NCBI RefSeq assembly: GCF_008932115.1
Contig: NZ_CP044543.1
Location: forward strand, 5,028,501 to 5,092,500
Source: Bradyrhizobium betae
GTDB taxonomy: Bacteria > Pseudomonadota > Alphaproteobacteria > Rhizobiales > Xanthobacteraceae
Reading direction: 5' to 3'
Length of the DNA stretch: 64,000 nucleotides
Positions within the stretch are counted from its first letter, which is position 1. Each line of letters opens with the position of its first letter. Below are positions 16,716-24,841 of this stretch, piece after piece. The notes beneath the pieces were generated by a model, which was given only the letters and a program-made list of their open reading frames with translations, was not told the origin of the DNA and searched no databases. A program made the translations under genes and the position numbers.

Positions 16716-16740
16716 GCCCTGTATTTTCAACGCAGGGCAT
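16714..16740 (-). promoter_or_regulatory. Hairpin at the feoA translation start
   Basis: On the minus strand the leader reads ATGCCCTG, 11 bases, CAGGGCAT, a perfect 8-bp stem (arms 16733-16740 and 16714-16721). The 3' arm contains the AGGG ribosome-binding site and the first two bases of the feoA start codon. Folding would hide the start signal, so it may control translation. A palindrome this symmetrical could equally be a DNA operator for an iron regulator. It does not match the classic Fur or ICE consensus to my eye. Confidence 0.4.
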
Positions 16741-16831
16741 TGAGGTCAAGCTCGCTTCGCGCGCCGAAGCCGCACCTTAGAGTGATTTTAAAGTGCAGAC
16801 GGCGGGGCGCTGCGGGAAAGCGCCCCGGCCG

Positions 16832-17086
16832 CTACTGGGCCGGGACCTTTTCCGGCTGGATGGCGGCCATGGCGCGGCTCTTGAAGTAGTCGAGGACGAA
16901 CAGGCGGATCGCCGAGGACAGATTGCCCTGCTGGCGGTTGCCGTCGATTTCGCCGACGAGCTCGGACAGCGTCATGTTGCGCAGGCCCGAGATCTCCTTC
17001 ATGCCGTTCCAGAATGCCTCTTCCAGGCTCACGCTGGTCTTGTGGCCTGCGACGACGATCGATCGTTTCACGACGGGCGACTTCAT
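16832..17086 (-). CDS. Ribbon-helix-helix domain protein
   Basis: An 84-residue protein whose pattern VKRSIVVAGHKTSVSLEEAF followed by WNGMKEISGLRNMTLSELV matches the RHH_4 type of ribbon-helix-helix domain (about residues 6-70) widely found in alphaproteobacteria. The basic N-terminal strand and following helices would bind DNA as a dimer. Its ATG (17086) overlaps the stop of the gene at 17083-17271 by 4 bases, so the two are co-translated. Target unknown; it lies just upstream of feoAB on the same strand, separated by about 115 bases. Confidence 0.8.
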   Translation of the reverse strand: MKSPVVKRSIVVAGHKTSVSLEEAFWNGMKEISGLRNMTLSELVGEIDGNRQQGNLSSAIRLFVLDYFKSRAMAAIQPEKVPAQ

Positions 17087-17271
17087 GACTGATCCTCGCG
17101 ATCGATCTGATGCTGGTCCAGGTGCCCCTTCGCCTTGTCCGCGCGCGTCTCCTCCACCGACCGCTCCGCCTTGGTGCGGCCGAACTTCGCCCGATTGGCG
17201 TCCGCCTGCTTCGCCGAGGTTTCCCGTTCGGCGCGCTTCCTGAAACGATTCAGGTTGATGACGTTCCCCAT
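17083..17271 (-). CDS. DUF4169 family small basic protein
   Basis: A 62-residue highly charged protein beginning MGNVINLNRFRKRAER and continuing as an Ala/Lys/Glu/Arg-rich helix, the layout of the DUF4169 family of alphaproteobacteria. No membrane or signal sequence. It precedes and overlaps the RHH gene by 4 bases, an arrangement I regard as conserved in this group, suggesting a joint but unknown function. Confidence 0.75.
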   Translation of the reverse strand: MGNVINLNRFRKRAERETSAKQADANRAKFGRTKAERSVEETRADKAKGHLDQHQIDREDQS

Positions 17272-17549
17272 GCCGCGTCTCCATCATCCGCTCCTCTTCA
17301 GGCAGGATGAAACTTCCAGAAACAAGGCGCCGCGTTGCGCCCTACAAGACTTGATCGCCATTCGCTCGTCCTCGTCAATCGGCCTCTCGGGCCATCAAAC
17401 GATGAATTTCGCCCCGTCAAGGGCGGATGGACCTGCGTAGCACGCCGTCCCGCCGCGACATTGACGGTAATCAAATCCTACCCCCCAGGCGTCATATTTG
17501 TGTGCCCCGGGCCTCCGTATCATTACGGATGGCTATCGGAATTCGGAGT

Positions 17550-18971
17550 TCAGCCGGGCCGCGTCATTTTTTCCGGCTGCACCAGGCGGTCGAACTCGTC
17601 CGCGGAGACCAAGCCGAGGCGGAGCGCCTCCTCCTTCAGCGTGGTGCCGTTGGCATGCGCGGTCTTGGCCACCTTGGCGGCGTTGTCGTAGCCGATCTTC
17701 GGGGCGAGCGCCGTCACCAGCATCAGCGAGCGCTGCATCAGCTCCTTGATGCGCTTCTCGTCGGCTCGGATGCCGCTGACGCAATGCTCGGTGAAGGAGC
17801 GCGCGGCATCGGCCATCAGGCGGATCGAGTGCAGCATGTTGTAGGCCAGCACGGGCTTGTAGACGTTGAGCTCGAAATGGCCCTGGCTGCCGGCGACCGT
17901 GATGGCGGTGTGGTTGCCGAACACCTGGCAGCACACCATGGTCATCGCCTCGCACTGCGTCGGATTGACCTTGCCCGGCATGATCGAGGAGCCCGGCTCG
18001 TTCTCCGGCAGGATCAGCTCGCCGAGGCCCGAACGCGGGCCCGACCCGAGCAGGCGGATGTCGTTGGCGATCTTGAACAGGCCTGTCGCGACCGAGTTGA
18101 TGGCGCCGTGCGCCAGCACATACGCGTCGTTCGAGGCCAGCGCCTCGAATTTGTTGGCGGCGCTGGTGAAGGGGAGCTTCGTGATCCCGGCAGCGCGCTT
18201 TGCGAACAGTTTTGCAAAGCGAGGGCTCGAATTGAGGCCGGTGCCGACGGCGGTGCCGCCCTGCGCCAGCGGATAGAGCTCCTTCACCGCGACTTTCAGC
18301 CGGGCGATGCCGCTTTCGACCTGCGCGGCATAGCCGGAGAATTCCTGGCCGAGCGTCAGGGGCGTCGCGTCCTGGGTGTGGGTGCGGCCGATCTTGACGA
18401 TCTTGGCGAACTCTTTTTCCTTCTTGCGCAGCGCGCGGAGAAGCTCGCCGAGGGCAGGGACGAGATCGGCGTGGATGCGGCTTGCGGCCGCGATATGCAT
18501 GGCGGTCGGGAACGAGTCGTTGGACGACTGGCTCATGTTGACGTGATCGTTGGGATGCACCGGCTTCTTGGCGCCGAGCTCGCCGCCGAGCAGCTCGTTG
18601 GCGCGGTTGGCGATCACCTCGTTGAGGTTCATGTTGCTCTGGGTGCCGGAGCCCGTCTGCCACACCACGAGCGGAAAATGGTCGTCCAGCTTGCCCTCGA
18701 TCACCTCGCGGGCGGCGCGGATAATTGCGTTGGCGCGGCGCTGGTCGAGCAGGCCGAGCTCCTGGTTGGACTGTGCGGCGGCGAGCTTGACGATGCCGAG
18801 CGCATGCACGAGCGAGATCGGCATGCGGTCGATGCCGATGCGGAAATTCTGGCGCGAGCGCTCGGTCTGAGCCCCCCAATAGCGATCGGCGGGGACCTCG
18901 ATCGGACCGAAGCTGTCGGTCTCGATGCGGGTGGCGGGAGACATAGTCTTCGGGCGGGCAGCTTTGGCCAT
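17550..18971 (-). CDS. fumC: Class II fumarate hydratase
   Basis: A 473-residue cytoplasmic TCA-cycle enzyme that interconverts fumarate and malate. It has the aspartase/fumarase signature [11 protein letters not shown], the active-site segment [11 protein letters not shown], and [15 protein letters not shown] place the start at ATG 18971, which gives the usual family length. The frame is open to ATG 19016, which has GAAGAG just upstream, but a TATATA -10 box at 19026-19031 would put transcription start right at that codon, making it nearly leaderless; ATG 18983 is a third option. It follows sspB on the same strand. Confidence 0.93.
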   Translation of the reverse strand: MAKAARPKTMSPATRIETDSFGPIEVPADRYWGAQTERSRQNFRIGIDRMPISLVHALGIVKLAAAQSNQELGLLDQRRANAIIRAAREVIEGKLDDHFPLVVWQTGSGTQSNMNLNEVIANRANELLGGELGAKKPVHPNDHVNMSQSSNDSFPTAMHIAAASRIHADLVPALGELLRALRKKEKEFAKIVKIGRTHTQDATPLTLGQEFSGYAAQVESGIARLKVAVKELYPLAQGGTAVGTGLNSSPRFAKLFAKRAAGITKLPFTSAANKFEALASNDAYVLAHGAINSVATGLFKIANDIRLLGSGPRSGLGELILPENEPGSSIMPGKVNPTQCEAMTMVCCQVFGNHTAITVAGSQGHFELNVYKPVLAYNMLHSIRLMADAARSFTEHCVSGIRADEKRIKELMQRSLMLVTALAPKIGYDNAAKVAKTAHANGTTLKEEALRLGLVSADEFDRLVQPEKMTRPG

Positions 18972-19072
18972 GAGCACATCCATTCTGCCGCGCGAAACGT
19001 CGCGCAGCCTGTTCATGTGCTCTTCTATATAGGCAGTTTGGGCGGGCGCGATGGCTTCGCGCCCAACCTAGA

Positions 19073-19591
19073 TCATTTCTTGCGGAAACGATCGAGCCGA
19101 ACGACTTCGGCGCCGCCCTGGCTCGGGGCCGACGGCGCTTCCGTGCTGTCCGCAGTCTCGGCGGCAGGCGCGGGCACAGCGACCGCCGACGGCGCGGGAG
19201 CTGCCGCCAACGTCTCGGACGCCACCTCGGCGACGTCGGAGGTGTCGAACTGGAGGCCGAATTTCACGGACGGATCGAGGAAGCTCTTGATGGCGCTGAA
19301 CGGCACGATCAGCCGCTCCGGAATGCCGCCGAAGGACAGGCCGACCTCGAAGCGGTCCTCGAGCACGGTCAGATCCCAGAACTGGTGCTGGAGAATGATC
19401 GTCATCTCCTCCGGGTATTGTGCGAGCAGCCGCGGCGAGATCTTCACGCCATCGGCCTTCGATACGAAGGTGATGAAGAAATGATGCTCGCCCGGAAGTC
19501 CATGGGCCGCGGCATCGGTCAGTACCTTCCGCAGCACGCCGCGCAGCGCGTCGCGGGCCAGCACATCGTATCGGATATGATCGGTCGCCAT
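19073..19591 (-). CDS. sspB: SspB-family ClpXP protease adaptor
   Basis: A 172-residue adaptor of the alphaproteobacterial SspB type. The substrate-binding domain spans about residues 3-118 (IRYDVLARDALRGVLRKVL, then HFFITFVSKADGV, then LQHQFWDLTVLEDRFEVGLS). A long Ala/Pro-rich linker (about 120-160) leads to a C-terminal basic ClpX-docking tail VVRLDRFRKK. SspB captures ssrA-tagged proteins and hands them to ClpXP. The tmRNA gene that makes that tag lies about 110 bases upstream on the same strand. ATG 19591 is preferred; 17 codons upstream in frame (to 19642) look non-coding. Confidence 0.88.
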   Translation of the reverse strand: MATDHIRYDVLARDALRGVLRKVLTDAAAHGLPGEHHFFITFVSKADGVKISPRLLAQYPEEMTIILQHQFWDLTVLEDRFEVGLSFGGIPERLIVPFSAIKSFLDPSVKFGLQFDTSDVAEVASETLAAAPAPSAVAVPAPAAETADSTEAPSAPSQGGAEVVRLDRFRKK

Positions 19592-19701
19592 GGTGGTCCT
19601 GTTGCATTCCAGGAGCTGGGCCCTGCCGGCCCGACTCGCCAAGCCGCAATAGTACCGCGCCTGACGGGTCAGCAGGAGTCCCCGCCGGGAATGAATTAAA
19701 A

Positions 19702-20042
19702 GGTAAGTGGAGGCTTCTGTTGCCAGGTGCCTCCGAACCCCGCCTAACGGAGCTTAACCCGTTAGGACTTCAGAATGGTCTTTCAAACTGCGTTACGCAG
19801 CCTGAGCAACCGGAGCAAAGTTGTCGTTGGCAACTATTGCATAGCCCGATAACGGCGGAACAATACCGGGAAAAAGTTCGCCCTTTACGCCCTCGTCGAT
19901 CCTATTTCGCCCCCGCCGAAGCTCACCTGCGAGTGGGCCAAGCCCGCCGAACGATGAGCTTTGGTGGAGGCGCCGGGTACCGCCCCCGGGTCCGAATGGT
20001 TTATTGCGACGACCGTTTATTTCCATAGCCGGCGAACCGGCA
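19702..20042 (-). ncRNA. ssrA: Circularly permuted two-piece tmRNA
   Basis: On the minus strand the order is acceptor piece, spacer, coding piece. The acceptor piece (about 20042-19962) ends in a T-arm (CCGGG, loop, CCCGG) followed by CGCCTCC-ACCA, with CCA at 19962-19964. The coding piece starts at 19914 with GGGGGCG, which pairs with CGCCTCC over 7 bp (one G-U), followed by AAATAGGATCGACGAGGGCG, the conserved tmRNA D-arm region. The tag is encoded at 19831-19793: ANDNFAPVAQAA then TAA, with ATAGTT just before the GCC resume codon. A GGAGGC/GCCTCC hairpin (19734-19709) closes the 3' end near 19702, giving a coding RNA of about 213 nt. It rescues stalled ribosomes and tags products for ClpXP. 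Exact ends are estimates. Confidence 0.92.
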
Positions 20043-20047
20043 CCCCC

Positions 20048-20077
20048 AATATAGGGGGCAAAGGTTTCAAATGACAG
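20048..20077 (-). promoter_or_regulatory. Candidate ssrA promoter
   Basis: Reading the minus strand, CTGTCA (20077-20072) and TATATT (20053-20048) are spaced by 18 bases (17 if TGTCAT is used) and would start transcription near 20042, exactly where the acceptor piece of the tmRNA should begin. The GC-rich bases just after the start may be a stringent-type discriminator, which is inference. Confidence 0.45.
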
Positions 20078-20176
20078 GTGTTTCGAGCGGCCCGGGCGAG
20101 GTTCCCTTTGGATAGGTTCCGGGCGGTCTTGGGTCTGATCTTGGCTCTGCAGCCGTCTGCGTTCTAAGCTCCTGAC

Positions 20177-20782
20177 ATGTCCACGGATTCAGCACCGGCC
20201 GCTCAAGAGCCGGGTATCCCCGCCACCCCAGCCGCTCCACCTGGTTTGCCGGCACTGTTCCTGGCCTTTGCCCGGATGTCGCTGGCCGGTTTCGGCGGGG
20301 TCCTGGTGTTTGCCCGGCACGCCATTGTCGATCAGCATCGCTGGATGACGGCGGACGAGTTCAACGAGACCTTTGCGCTCTGCCATTTCCTGCCCGGGCC
20401 CAATATCGTCAATCTGTCGATGGTGTTCGGGTCGCGGCTGCGCGGGATTGCCGGCGGGGGTGCCGCCTTTACCGGGCTGTTGCTGCCGCCGACGCTGATC
20501 ATGATCGTGTTCGCCATCGTCTATGCCCGGTTCGGCGAAGTGGAGGTGCTGCGCCGTATCCTCGCGGGCATCTCCTGCGCGGCGGTCGGCCTCTTGATCG
20601 CGGTGGTGTTCCGCATGATGACGCCGCTGTTCAAGCGAATGGATGTCGTCGCGCTGATCCTGATGCTCGGCGTATTCGCCGCCATCGGCGTGCTCCGCCT
20701 GCCGCTCCAGGCGGTGCTGCTGGTTGCGATCCCCATCAGCATCGGCGTGACCTTCCTGATGCGGCGGAAGGTAGCAGCATGA
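20177..20782 (+). CDS. Chromate transporter, N-terminal-type half (short-chain ChrA)
   Basis: A 201-residue membrane protein of the CHR family, with the conserved SLAGFGGVLVFARH and ALCHFLPGPNIVNLSMVFGSRL motifs and about five to six hydrophobic helices. Full-length ChrA carries two homologous halves; here each half is a separate gene, the second at 20779-21309 overlapping by 4 bases. Such pairs act together and export or transport chromate or a related oxyanion. The first 25 residues are Pro/Ala-rich and non-membrane. The gene runs divergently from ssrA. Confidence 0.85.
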   Translation: MSTDSAPAAQEPGIPATPAAPPGLPALFLAFARMSLAGFGGVLVFARHAIVDQHRWMTADEFNETFALCHFLPGPNIVNLSMVFGSRLRGIAGGGAAFTGLLLPPTLIMIVFAIVYARFGEVEVLRRILAGISCAAVGLLIAVVFRMMTPLFKRMDVVALILMLGVFAAIGVLRLPLQAVLLVAIPISIGVTFLMRRKVAA

Positions 20783-21309
20783 ACAACCAGAATCCGATCT
20801 GGGCGCTGATCACCACCTTTGGTTTGATGTCGCTGTTCGCGGTCGGCGGCGCCGCGGCGGCCGTGCCCGAGATGCATCGCATCGCGGTCGACGTGCATCA
20901 CTGGATGACCGACAAGCAGTTCGCCGACGCCTACGCGATCGCGCAACTCTCTCCAGGTCCAAACGTGCTTATCGTTACGTTAATCGGCTATGCCGTCGCC
21001 GGCATCCCCGGTGCGCTGGCGGCAACGCTGGCGATGTGCCTGCCGACGGCGCTGCTTGCCTATTATGTCAGCCGTCTCCTGAACCGGCCGAGCCGATCGC
21101 GCTGGCCCGGCCTGATTCAGGCTGCACTGGTTCCGCTCTCGATCGGATTGATGGCAGCGAGCGCCCTGATCCTTGCCCAGTCGACCGATCGCACCATTGC
21201 TGCACTGCTTCTGACCGCGACGGTTGCAGTGATAGCCTCGGTCTCGCGCATCAATCCACTATGGCTTTTGCTCGCCGGGGGCCTGTTGGGTTTTGCTGGC
21301 ATTGTGTGA
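20779..21309 (+). CDS. Chromate transporter, C-terminal-type half (short-chain ChrA)
   Basis: A 176-residue membrane protein homologous to its upstream partner: FGLMSLFAVGGAAAAVPEMHR and AYAIAQLSPGPNVLIVTLIGY are the CHR-domain hallmarks. About six hydrophobic helices follow. ATGA overlap with the first half implies coupled translation and a heterodimer with opposite membrane orientation, as known for short-chain CHR pairs. The true physiological substrate could be sulfate or another oxyanion. Confidence 0.85.
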   Translation: MNNQNPIWALITTFGLMSLFAVGGAAAAVPEMHRIAVDVHHWMTDKQFADAYAIAQLSPGPNVLIVTLIGYAVAGIPGALAATLAMCLPTALLAYYVSRLLNRPSRSRWPGLIQAALVPLSIGLMAASALILAQSTDRTIAALLLTATVAVIASVSRINPLWLLLAGGLLGFAGIV

Positions 21310-21405
21310 TGAAAATCGCTAGGCAGTGGTGCGGGCGAGGGGATCAACTTCCAAGCCGATTAGAACAACAGTGCTCGTGACTTAAGAGTCGCGGAGGAGA
21401 CATGC

Positions 21406-22167
21406 ATGGCCGATACAATGGGCCACTCAGCGACAGCCACCCGAAACACGTCGGTGGTGATCGGCTTTTGTCTGCTGGCCGTAGCGCCGCAGATTTTCGA
21501 ATTCATTTGGTCAATCGGGACGATTTTTGGGTGGGGCGCGGGACGCGGTCCGGCCACCGTCCTGATCAGCCACGCCACCGCGCTGGTCGCGGGCGCGCCC
21601 GGGGCGCTGATCGGATCTATCGGCGGTGACACCAAGAAGGCGTCATCCGATGTGCTGCTGGCGCTGATCTATTCCTACCCGGTATTTGCGGCGGCGATCC
21701 TCACGCTGTTCATGACAATCCGGTCGGCGCAGGACTATGTCGGCGGGATCGCTCTGATGGCGCTCGCCTTGTTCGCGCTGTGGGCCTCCAGCGATTTGCA
21801 GGGAATGCGCGGCTTCTCTTTCGGGGCGGGCACGGCCCCCCGGATGTTCGGCGGGCTGCTCGTGGCTCTCGGCGCCGCCATCGCGTTGACGGGACTGCTG
21901 ACCGACGGACCGTCGATGGCGCATTACTCCTGGCGCGGACCGCTGTTCGTGATGGCCTCGATCGTCTTCTTTGCCCTGGCGATCCGTCCGCTTGGTGTTG
22001 TGGTCTCGGCGTTTACGAGCTTCCTGATCGCGGCGATGGGCACGCATGAGACGCGCTGGGTCGAAACGATCATCGTCGGCGCCTGCCTGACACTCGGCTG
22101 CGCGCTGCTATTCCCTTACGTGCTCGGTCTGCCGATGCCGATGTTCCCGCGTTTCCTGGTCCAGTGA
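21406..22167 (+). CDS. Small permease subunit of a tripartite tricarboxylate transporter (TctB-like)
   Basis: A 253-residue membrane protein with about seven hydrophobic helices and the SWRGPLFVMASIVFFALAIRP region typical of TctB; the C-terminal GLPMPMFPRFLVQ is also typical. It begins at ATG 21406 after a GGAGGAGA ribosome-binding site; an out-of-frame ATG at 21402 is ignored. It is unusually long because of about 100 extra N-terminal residues with additional hydrophobic segments. The TctA gene starts 7 bases downstream, and the binding protein follows that. Confidence 0.82.
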   Translation: MADTMGHSATATRNTSVVIGFCLLAVAPQIFEFIWSIGTIFGWGAGRGPATVLISHATALVAGAPGALIGSIGGDTKKASSDVLLALIYSYPVFAAAILTLFMTIRSAQDYVGGIALMALALFALWASSDLQGMRGFSFGAGTAPRMFGGLLVALGAAIALTGLLTDGPSMAHYSWRGPLFVMASIVFFALAIRPLGVVVSAFTSFLIAAMGTHETRWVETIIVGACLTLGCALLFPYVLGLPMPMFPRFLVQ

Positions 22168-22174
22168 GGGCGTA

Positions 22175-23689
22175 ATGGATCTCTTTGCCAACCTCGCTCA
22201 CGGCTTCGCCGTCGCGTTCTCCCCGATCAACCTCCTGATGTGCCTGATCGGTGCCCTCGTCGGTACGCTGGTCGGCGTTCTCCCGGGCATCGGCACCATC
22301 GCGACGGTCGCGATGCTGCTCCCGATCACGTTTGGTCTGCCGCCGGTCGGTGCGCTGATCATGCTCGCCGGCATCTATTACGGCGCCCAGTATGGCGGCT
22401 CGACCACGTCGATCCTCGTCAACATACCAGGCGAGGCGACATCGGTCGTCACCGCCATCGATGGTCACCAGATGGCCAAGCAGGGCCGTGCCGGTCCGGC
22501 ACTGGCGATTGCGGCGATCGGCTCGTTCTTCGCCGGCTGCGTCGCGACCGTGCTCATCGCCGTTCTCGGCGCGCCGCTCACCAAGCTGGCGCTGGCGTTC
22601 GGTCCGGCCGAATATTTCTCGCTGATGGTGCTTGGCCTGATCTTCGCGGTCGTGCTGGCCAAGGGCTCGGTGCTGAAAGCGATCGCGATGATCGTGTTCG
22701 GCCTGTTGCTCTCGATGGTCGGCTCGGACATCGAGACCGGTGCTTCGCGCATGGCCTTCAATATTCCGGAGCTTGCCGACGGTCTCGGCTTCGCGACGGT
22801 GGCGATGGGCGTGTTCGGCTTTGCCGAGATCATCCGCAACCTCGATGCCGGCGCCGAGATGAATCGCGATCTCGTGCAGCAGAAAATCACCGGCCTGATG
22901 CCGACCAGGAAAGATCTGGTCGACTCGACGCCCGCGATCCTGCGCGGCACCGCGCTCGGCTCGATCCTCGGCATTCTGCCGGGCGGCGGCGCGGTGATCG
23001 CGTCGTTTGCGGCCTACACGCTCGAGAAGAAGCTTGCCCGGGACCCGTCGCGGTTCGGTCGCGGCGCAATCGAGGGCGTGGCGGGGCCGGAAAGCGCCAA
23101 CAACGCAGCGGCGCAGACGTCCTTCATTCCGCTGCTGACGCTCGGCATCCCGCCGAACGCGGTGATGGCGCTGATGGTCGGTGCGATGACCATTCACGGC
23201 ATCGTGCCGGGCCCGCAGGTGATGCAGAAGCAGCCCGACCTCGTCTGGGGCATGATCGCCTCGATGTGGATCGGCAATTTGATGCTGATCATCATCAACC
23301 TGCCGCTGGTCGGCATCTGGGTGCGACTGTTGCGCGTGCCTTACCGGCTGATGTTCCCCTCGATCGTGATCTTCTGCGCGATCGGCATCTACTCGGTGAA
23401 CAACGCGCCGGTGGACGTCATTCTCGCAGGTGTGTTCGGTCTGGTCGGCTACTGGCTGATCAAGCACGATTTCGAGCCGGCTCCGCTGCTGCTCGGCATG
23501 GTGCTCGGACCGCTGATGGAAGAGAATCTGCGCCGCGCGCTGCTGATCTCGCGCGGTGACTGGAGCGTGTTCCTGACGCGTCCGCTGTCGGCGGTGCTGC
23601 TGGGGATCGCGGCCTTCCTTCTGGTGCTCACGGTGCTGCCCGCGTTGCGTTCCAAGCGCGACGAGGTGTTCACCGAATCCGAGAACTGA
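22175..23689 (+). CDS. tctA: Large permease subunit of a tripartite tricarboxylate transporter (TctA)
   Basis: A 504-residue inner-membrane protein with about 12 helices and the TctA family motifs: GVLPGIGTIATVAMLLPIT, YYGAQYGGSTTSILVNIPGE, GILPGGGAVIASFAAYTLEK and EGVAGPESANNAAAQTSFIP. It forms the translocation path of a secondary, ion-driven uptake system that depends on a periplasmic Bug protein. The order here is B-A-C with a perfect terminator-like hairpin between A and C. Confidence 0.92.
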   Translation: MDLFANLAHGFAVAFSPINLLMCLIGALVGTLVGVLPGIGTIATVAMLLPITFGLPPVGALIMLAGIYYGAQYGGSTTSILVNIPGEATSVVTAIDGHQMAKQGRAGPALAIAAIGSFFAGCVATVLIAVLGAPLTKLALAFGPAEYFSLMVLGLIFAVVLAKGSVLKAIAMIVFGLLLSMVGSDIETGASRMAFNIPELADGLGFATVAMGVFGFAEIIRNLDAGAEMNRDLVQQKITGLMPTRKDLVDSTPAILRGTALGSILGILPGGGAVIASFAAYTLEKKLARDPSRFGRGAIEGVAGPESANNAAAQTSFIPLLTLGIPPNAVMALMVGAMTIHGIVPGPQVMQKQPDLVWGMIASMWIGNLMLIIINLPLVGIWVRLLRVPYRLMFPSIVIFCAIGIYSVNNAPVDVILAGVFGLVGYWLIKHDFEPAPLLLGMVLGPLMEENLRRALLISRGDWSVFLTRPLSAVLLGIAAFLLVLTVLPALRSKRDEVFTESEN

Positions 23690-23754
23690 GCGGGCCTGCG
23701 TCGGCGCGCCGCATTCGGAAGTCGAATCGACTTGTGTGACCTCTTCGTGAAATG

Positions 23755-23787
23755 AAAATGCCGGCCTTTTTGGCCGGCATTTTTTTT
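23755..23787 (+). terminator. Rho-independent terminator between tctA and tctC-like gene
   Basis: AAAATGCCGGCC (23755-23766), loop TTTTT, GGCCGGCATTTT with the T-run continuing to 23787. The 12-bp stem is perfect and is followed by eight Ts. It lies 66 bases after the tctA stop and only 20 bases before the binding-protein start, so it should end or attenuate transcription from the permease genes. Confidence 0.85.
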
Positions 23788-23806
23788 CGTGTCCGGGGGG
23801 ATCGAG

Positions 23807-24790
23807 ATGACTTCCATTCGCACGTTTGCTGCGGGCGCATATGCCGCCGTGCTGGCATCGCTGTGCTCCTTTGTCGCACCGGCACAGGCGCAGACCTATC
23901 CGACGCGCGGCATCACCATGATCGTGCCGTTCGCGGCCGGCGGTCCGACCGACGTGATCTCGCGGATCGTCACCTCGCATATGGCGCAGACGCTCGGGCA
24001 GAGCATCATCATCGAGAACGTGGTCGGCGCAGGCGGCACGACCGCGACCACGCGCGCCGCGCGCGCGGCCAATGACGGCTATACGCTCATCACCGGGCAT
24101 ATGGGGACGCACGCTGCATCGGTGCCGCTCTATCCCAAGCTCGCCTATCATCCCGAAAAGGACTTTGAGCCGATCGCGCTGCTCGCGGGCACGCCGATCC
24201 TGATCCTGGCGCGCAAGGACTTTCCGCCGAAGGACCTCAAGGAGTTCGTGGCTTACGTGAAGGCGAACGCCGAAAAGGTGAATGCGGCGCATGCCGGAAT
24301 CGGCTCGGTCTCGCACGTGTCCTGCGAGCTCCTGCATTCCATCCTCGACATCAAGCCGGTCGGCGTACCCTTCAACGGCACGGGCCCTGCGATGAACGCG
24401 CTGGTCGCCGGGCAGGTCGACTACATGTGCGACCAGATCGTCAACGCGGTGCCGCAGATCAACGCCGGCACCATCAAGGCCTATGCGATCGCAACGGCGG
24501 AGCGCAATCCGTCGCTGCCGAACGTTCCGACTACGGCGGAAGCCGGCCTGCCGGCATTCCAGGCCCAGGCCTGGAATGCGATGTTCGCGCCGAAGGGAAC
24601 TTCACCCGCGATCGTGGCGAGCCTGAACGCCGCCGCCATCAAGGCGCTCGACGACGAGACCGTGAAGAAGCGCCTGCTCGAGCTCGGCAGCGTCATTCCG
24701 GCTCCCGCGGAGCGGACGCCGGAGGCGCTGGCCACCCTCGTCAAGAACGAGATCGCGAAGTGGACCCCGGTGCTCAAGCCGGCAAGTTAG
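23807..24790 (+). CDS. Bug-family (TctC) tricarboxylate-type binding protein
   Basis: A 327-residue periplasmic binding protein. A signal peptide occupies residues 1-29 (cleavage near AQAQT), followed by the Bug hallmarks YPTRGITMIVPFAAGGPTD, a GAGGTTATTRAARA loop and an aspartate-containing DYMCDQIVNAVP region. Bug proteins bind carboxylates by water-bridged contacts and deliver them to TctAB. ATG 23807 (preceded by GGGGGGATCGAG) is preferred over GTG 23789. The terminator directly upstream suggests separate or reduced expression relative to the permease genes. Confidence 0.9.
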   Translation: MTSIRTFAAGAYAAVLASLCSFVAPAQAQTYPTRGITMIVPFAAGGPTDVISRIVTSHMAQTLGQSIIIENVVGAGGTTATTRAARAANDGYTLITGHMGTHAASVPLYPKLAYHPEKDFEPIALLAGTPILILARKDFPPKDLKEFVAYVKANAEKVNAAHAGIGSVSHVSCELLHSILDIKPVGVPFNGTGPAMNALVAGQVDYMCDQIVNAVPQINAGTIKAYAIATAERNPSLPNVPTTAEAGLPAFQAQAWNAMFAPKGTSPAIVASLNAAAIKALDDETVKKRLLELGSVIPAPAERTPEALATLVKNEIAKWTPVLKPAS

Positions 24791-24814
24791 CAAGCAGGAT
24801 CAAGCCGATAGTCG

Positions 24815-24841
24815 AGGGGCGGGACGTCAGTTCCGCCCCTT
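24815..24841 (+). terminator. Terminator-like hairpin after the TctC-like gene
   Basis: AGGGGCGGGA (24815-24824) pairs with TTCCGCCCCT (24831-24840) through 10 bp with one G-U, loop CGTCAG. The following sequence TTGTCGTTT is only moderately T-rich, so termination may be partial or Rho-assisted. Confidence 0.5.

Noticed and set aside
17427..19484. 685-codon plus-strand open frame opposite fumC and part of sspB
   Set aside because: Antisense shadow of fumC; the composition is typical of reverse-complemented GC-rich coding DNA.
19793..20026. 77-codon minus-strand open frame ending in ANDNFAPVAQAA
   Set aside because: Not a protein gene: only its last 12 codons are translated, as the tmRNA tag; the upstream codons are the tmRNA structural parts.
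22070..24337. 755-codon minus-strand open frame opposite tctA and the tctC-like gene
   Set aside because: It lies fully antisense to two clear genes, is rich in Arg/His/Asp/Gln as expected from the complement of GC-rich codons, and has no domain or ribosome-binding site.
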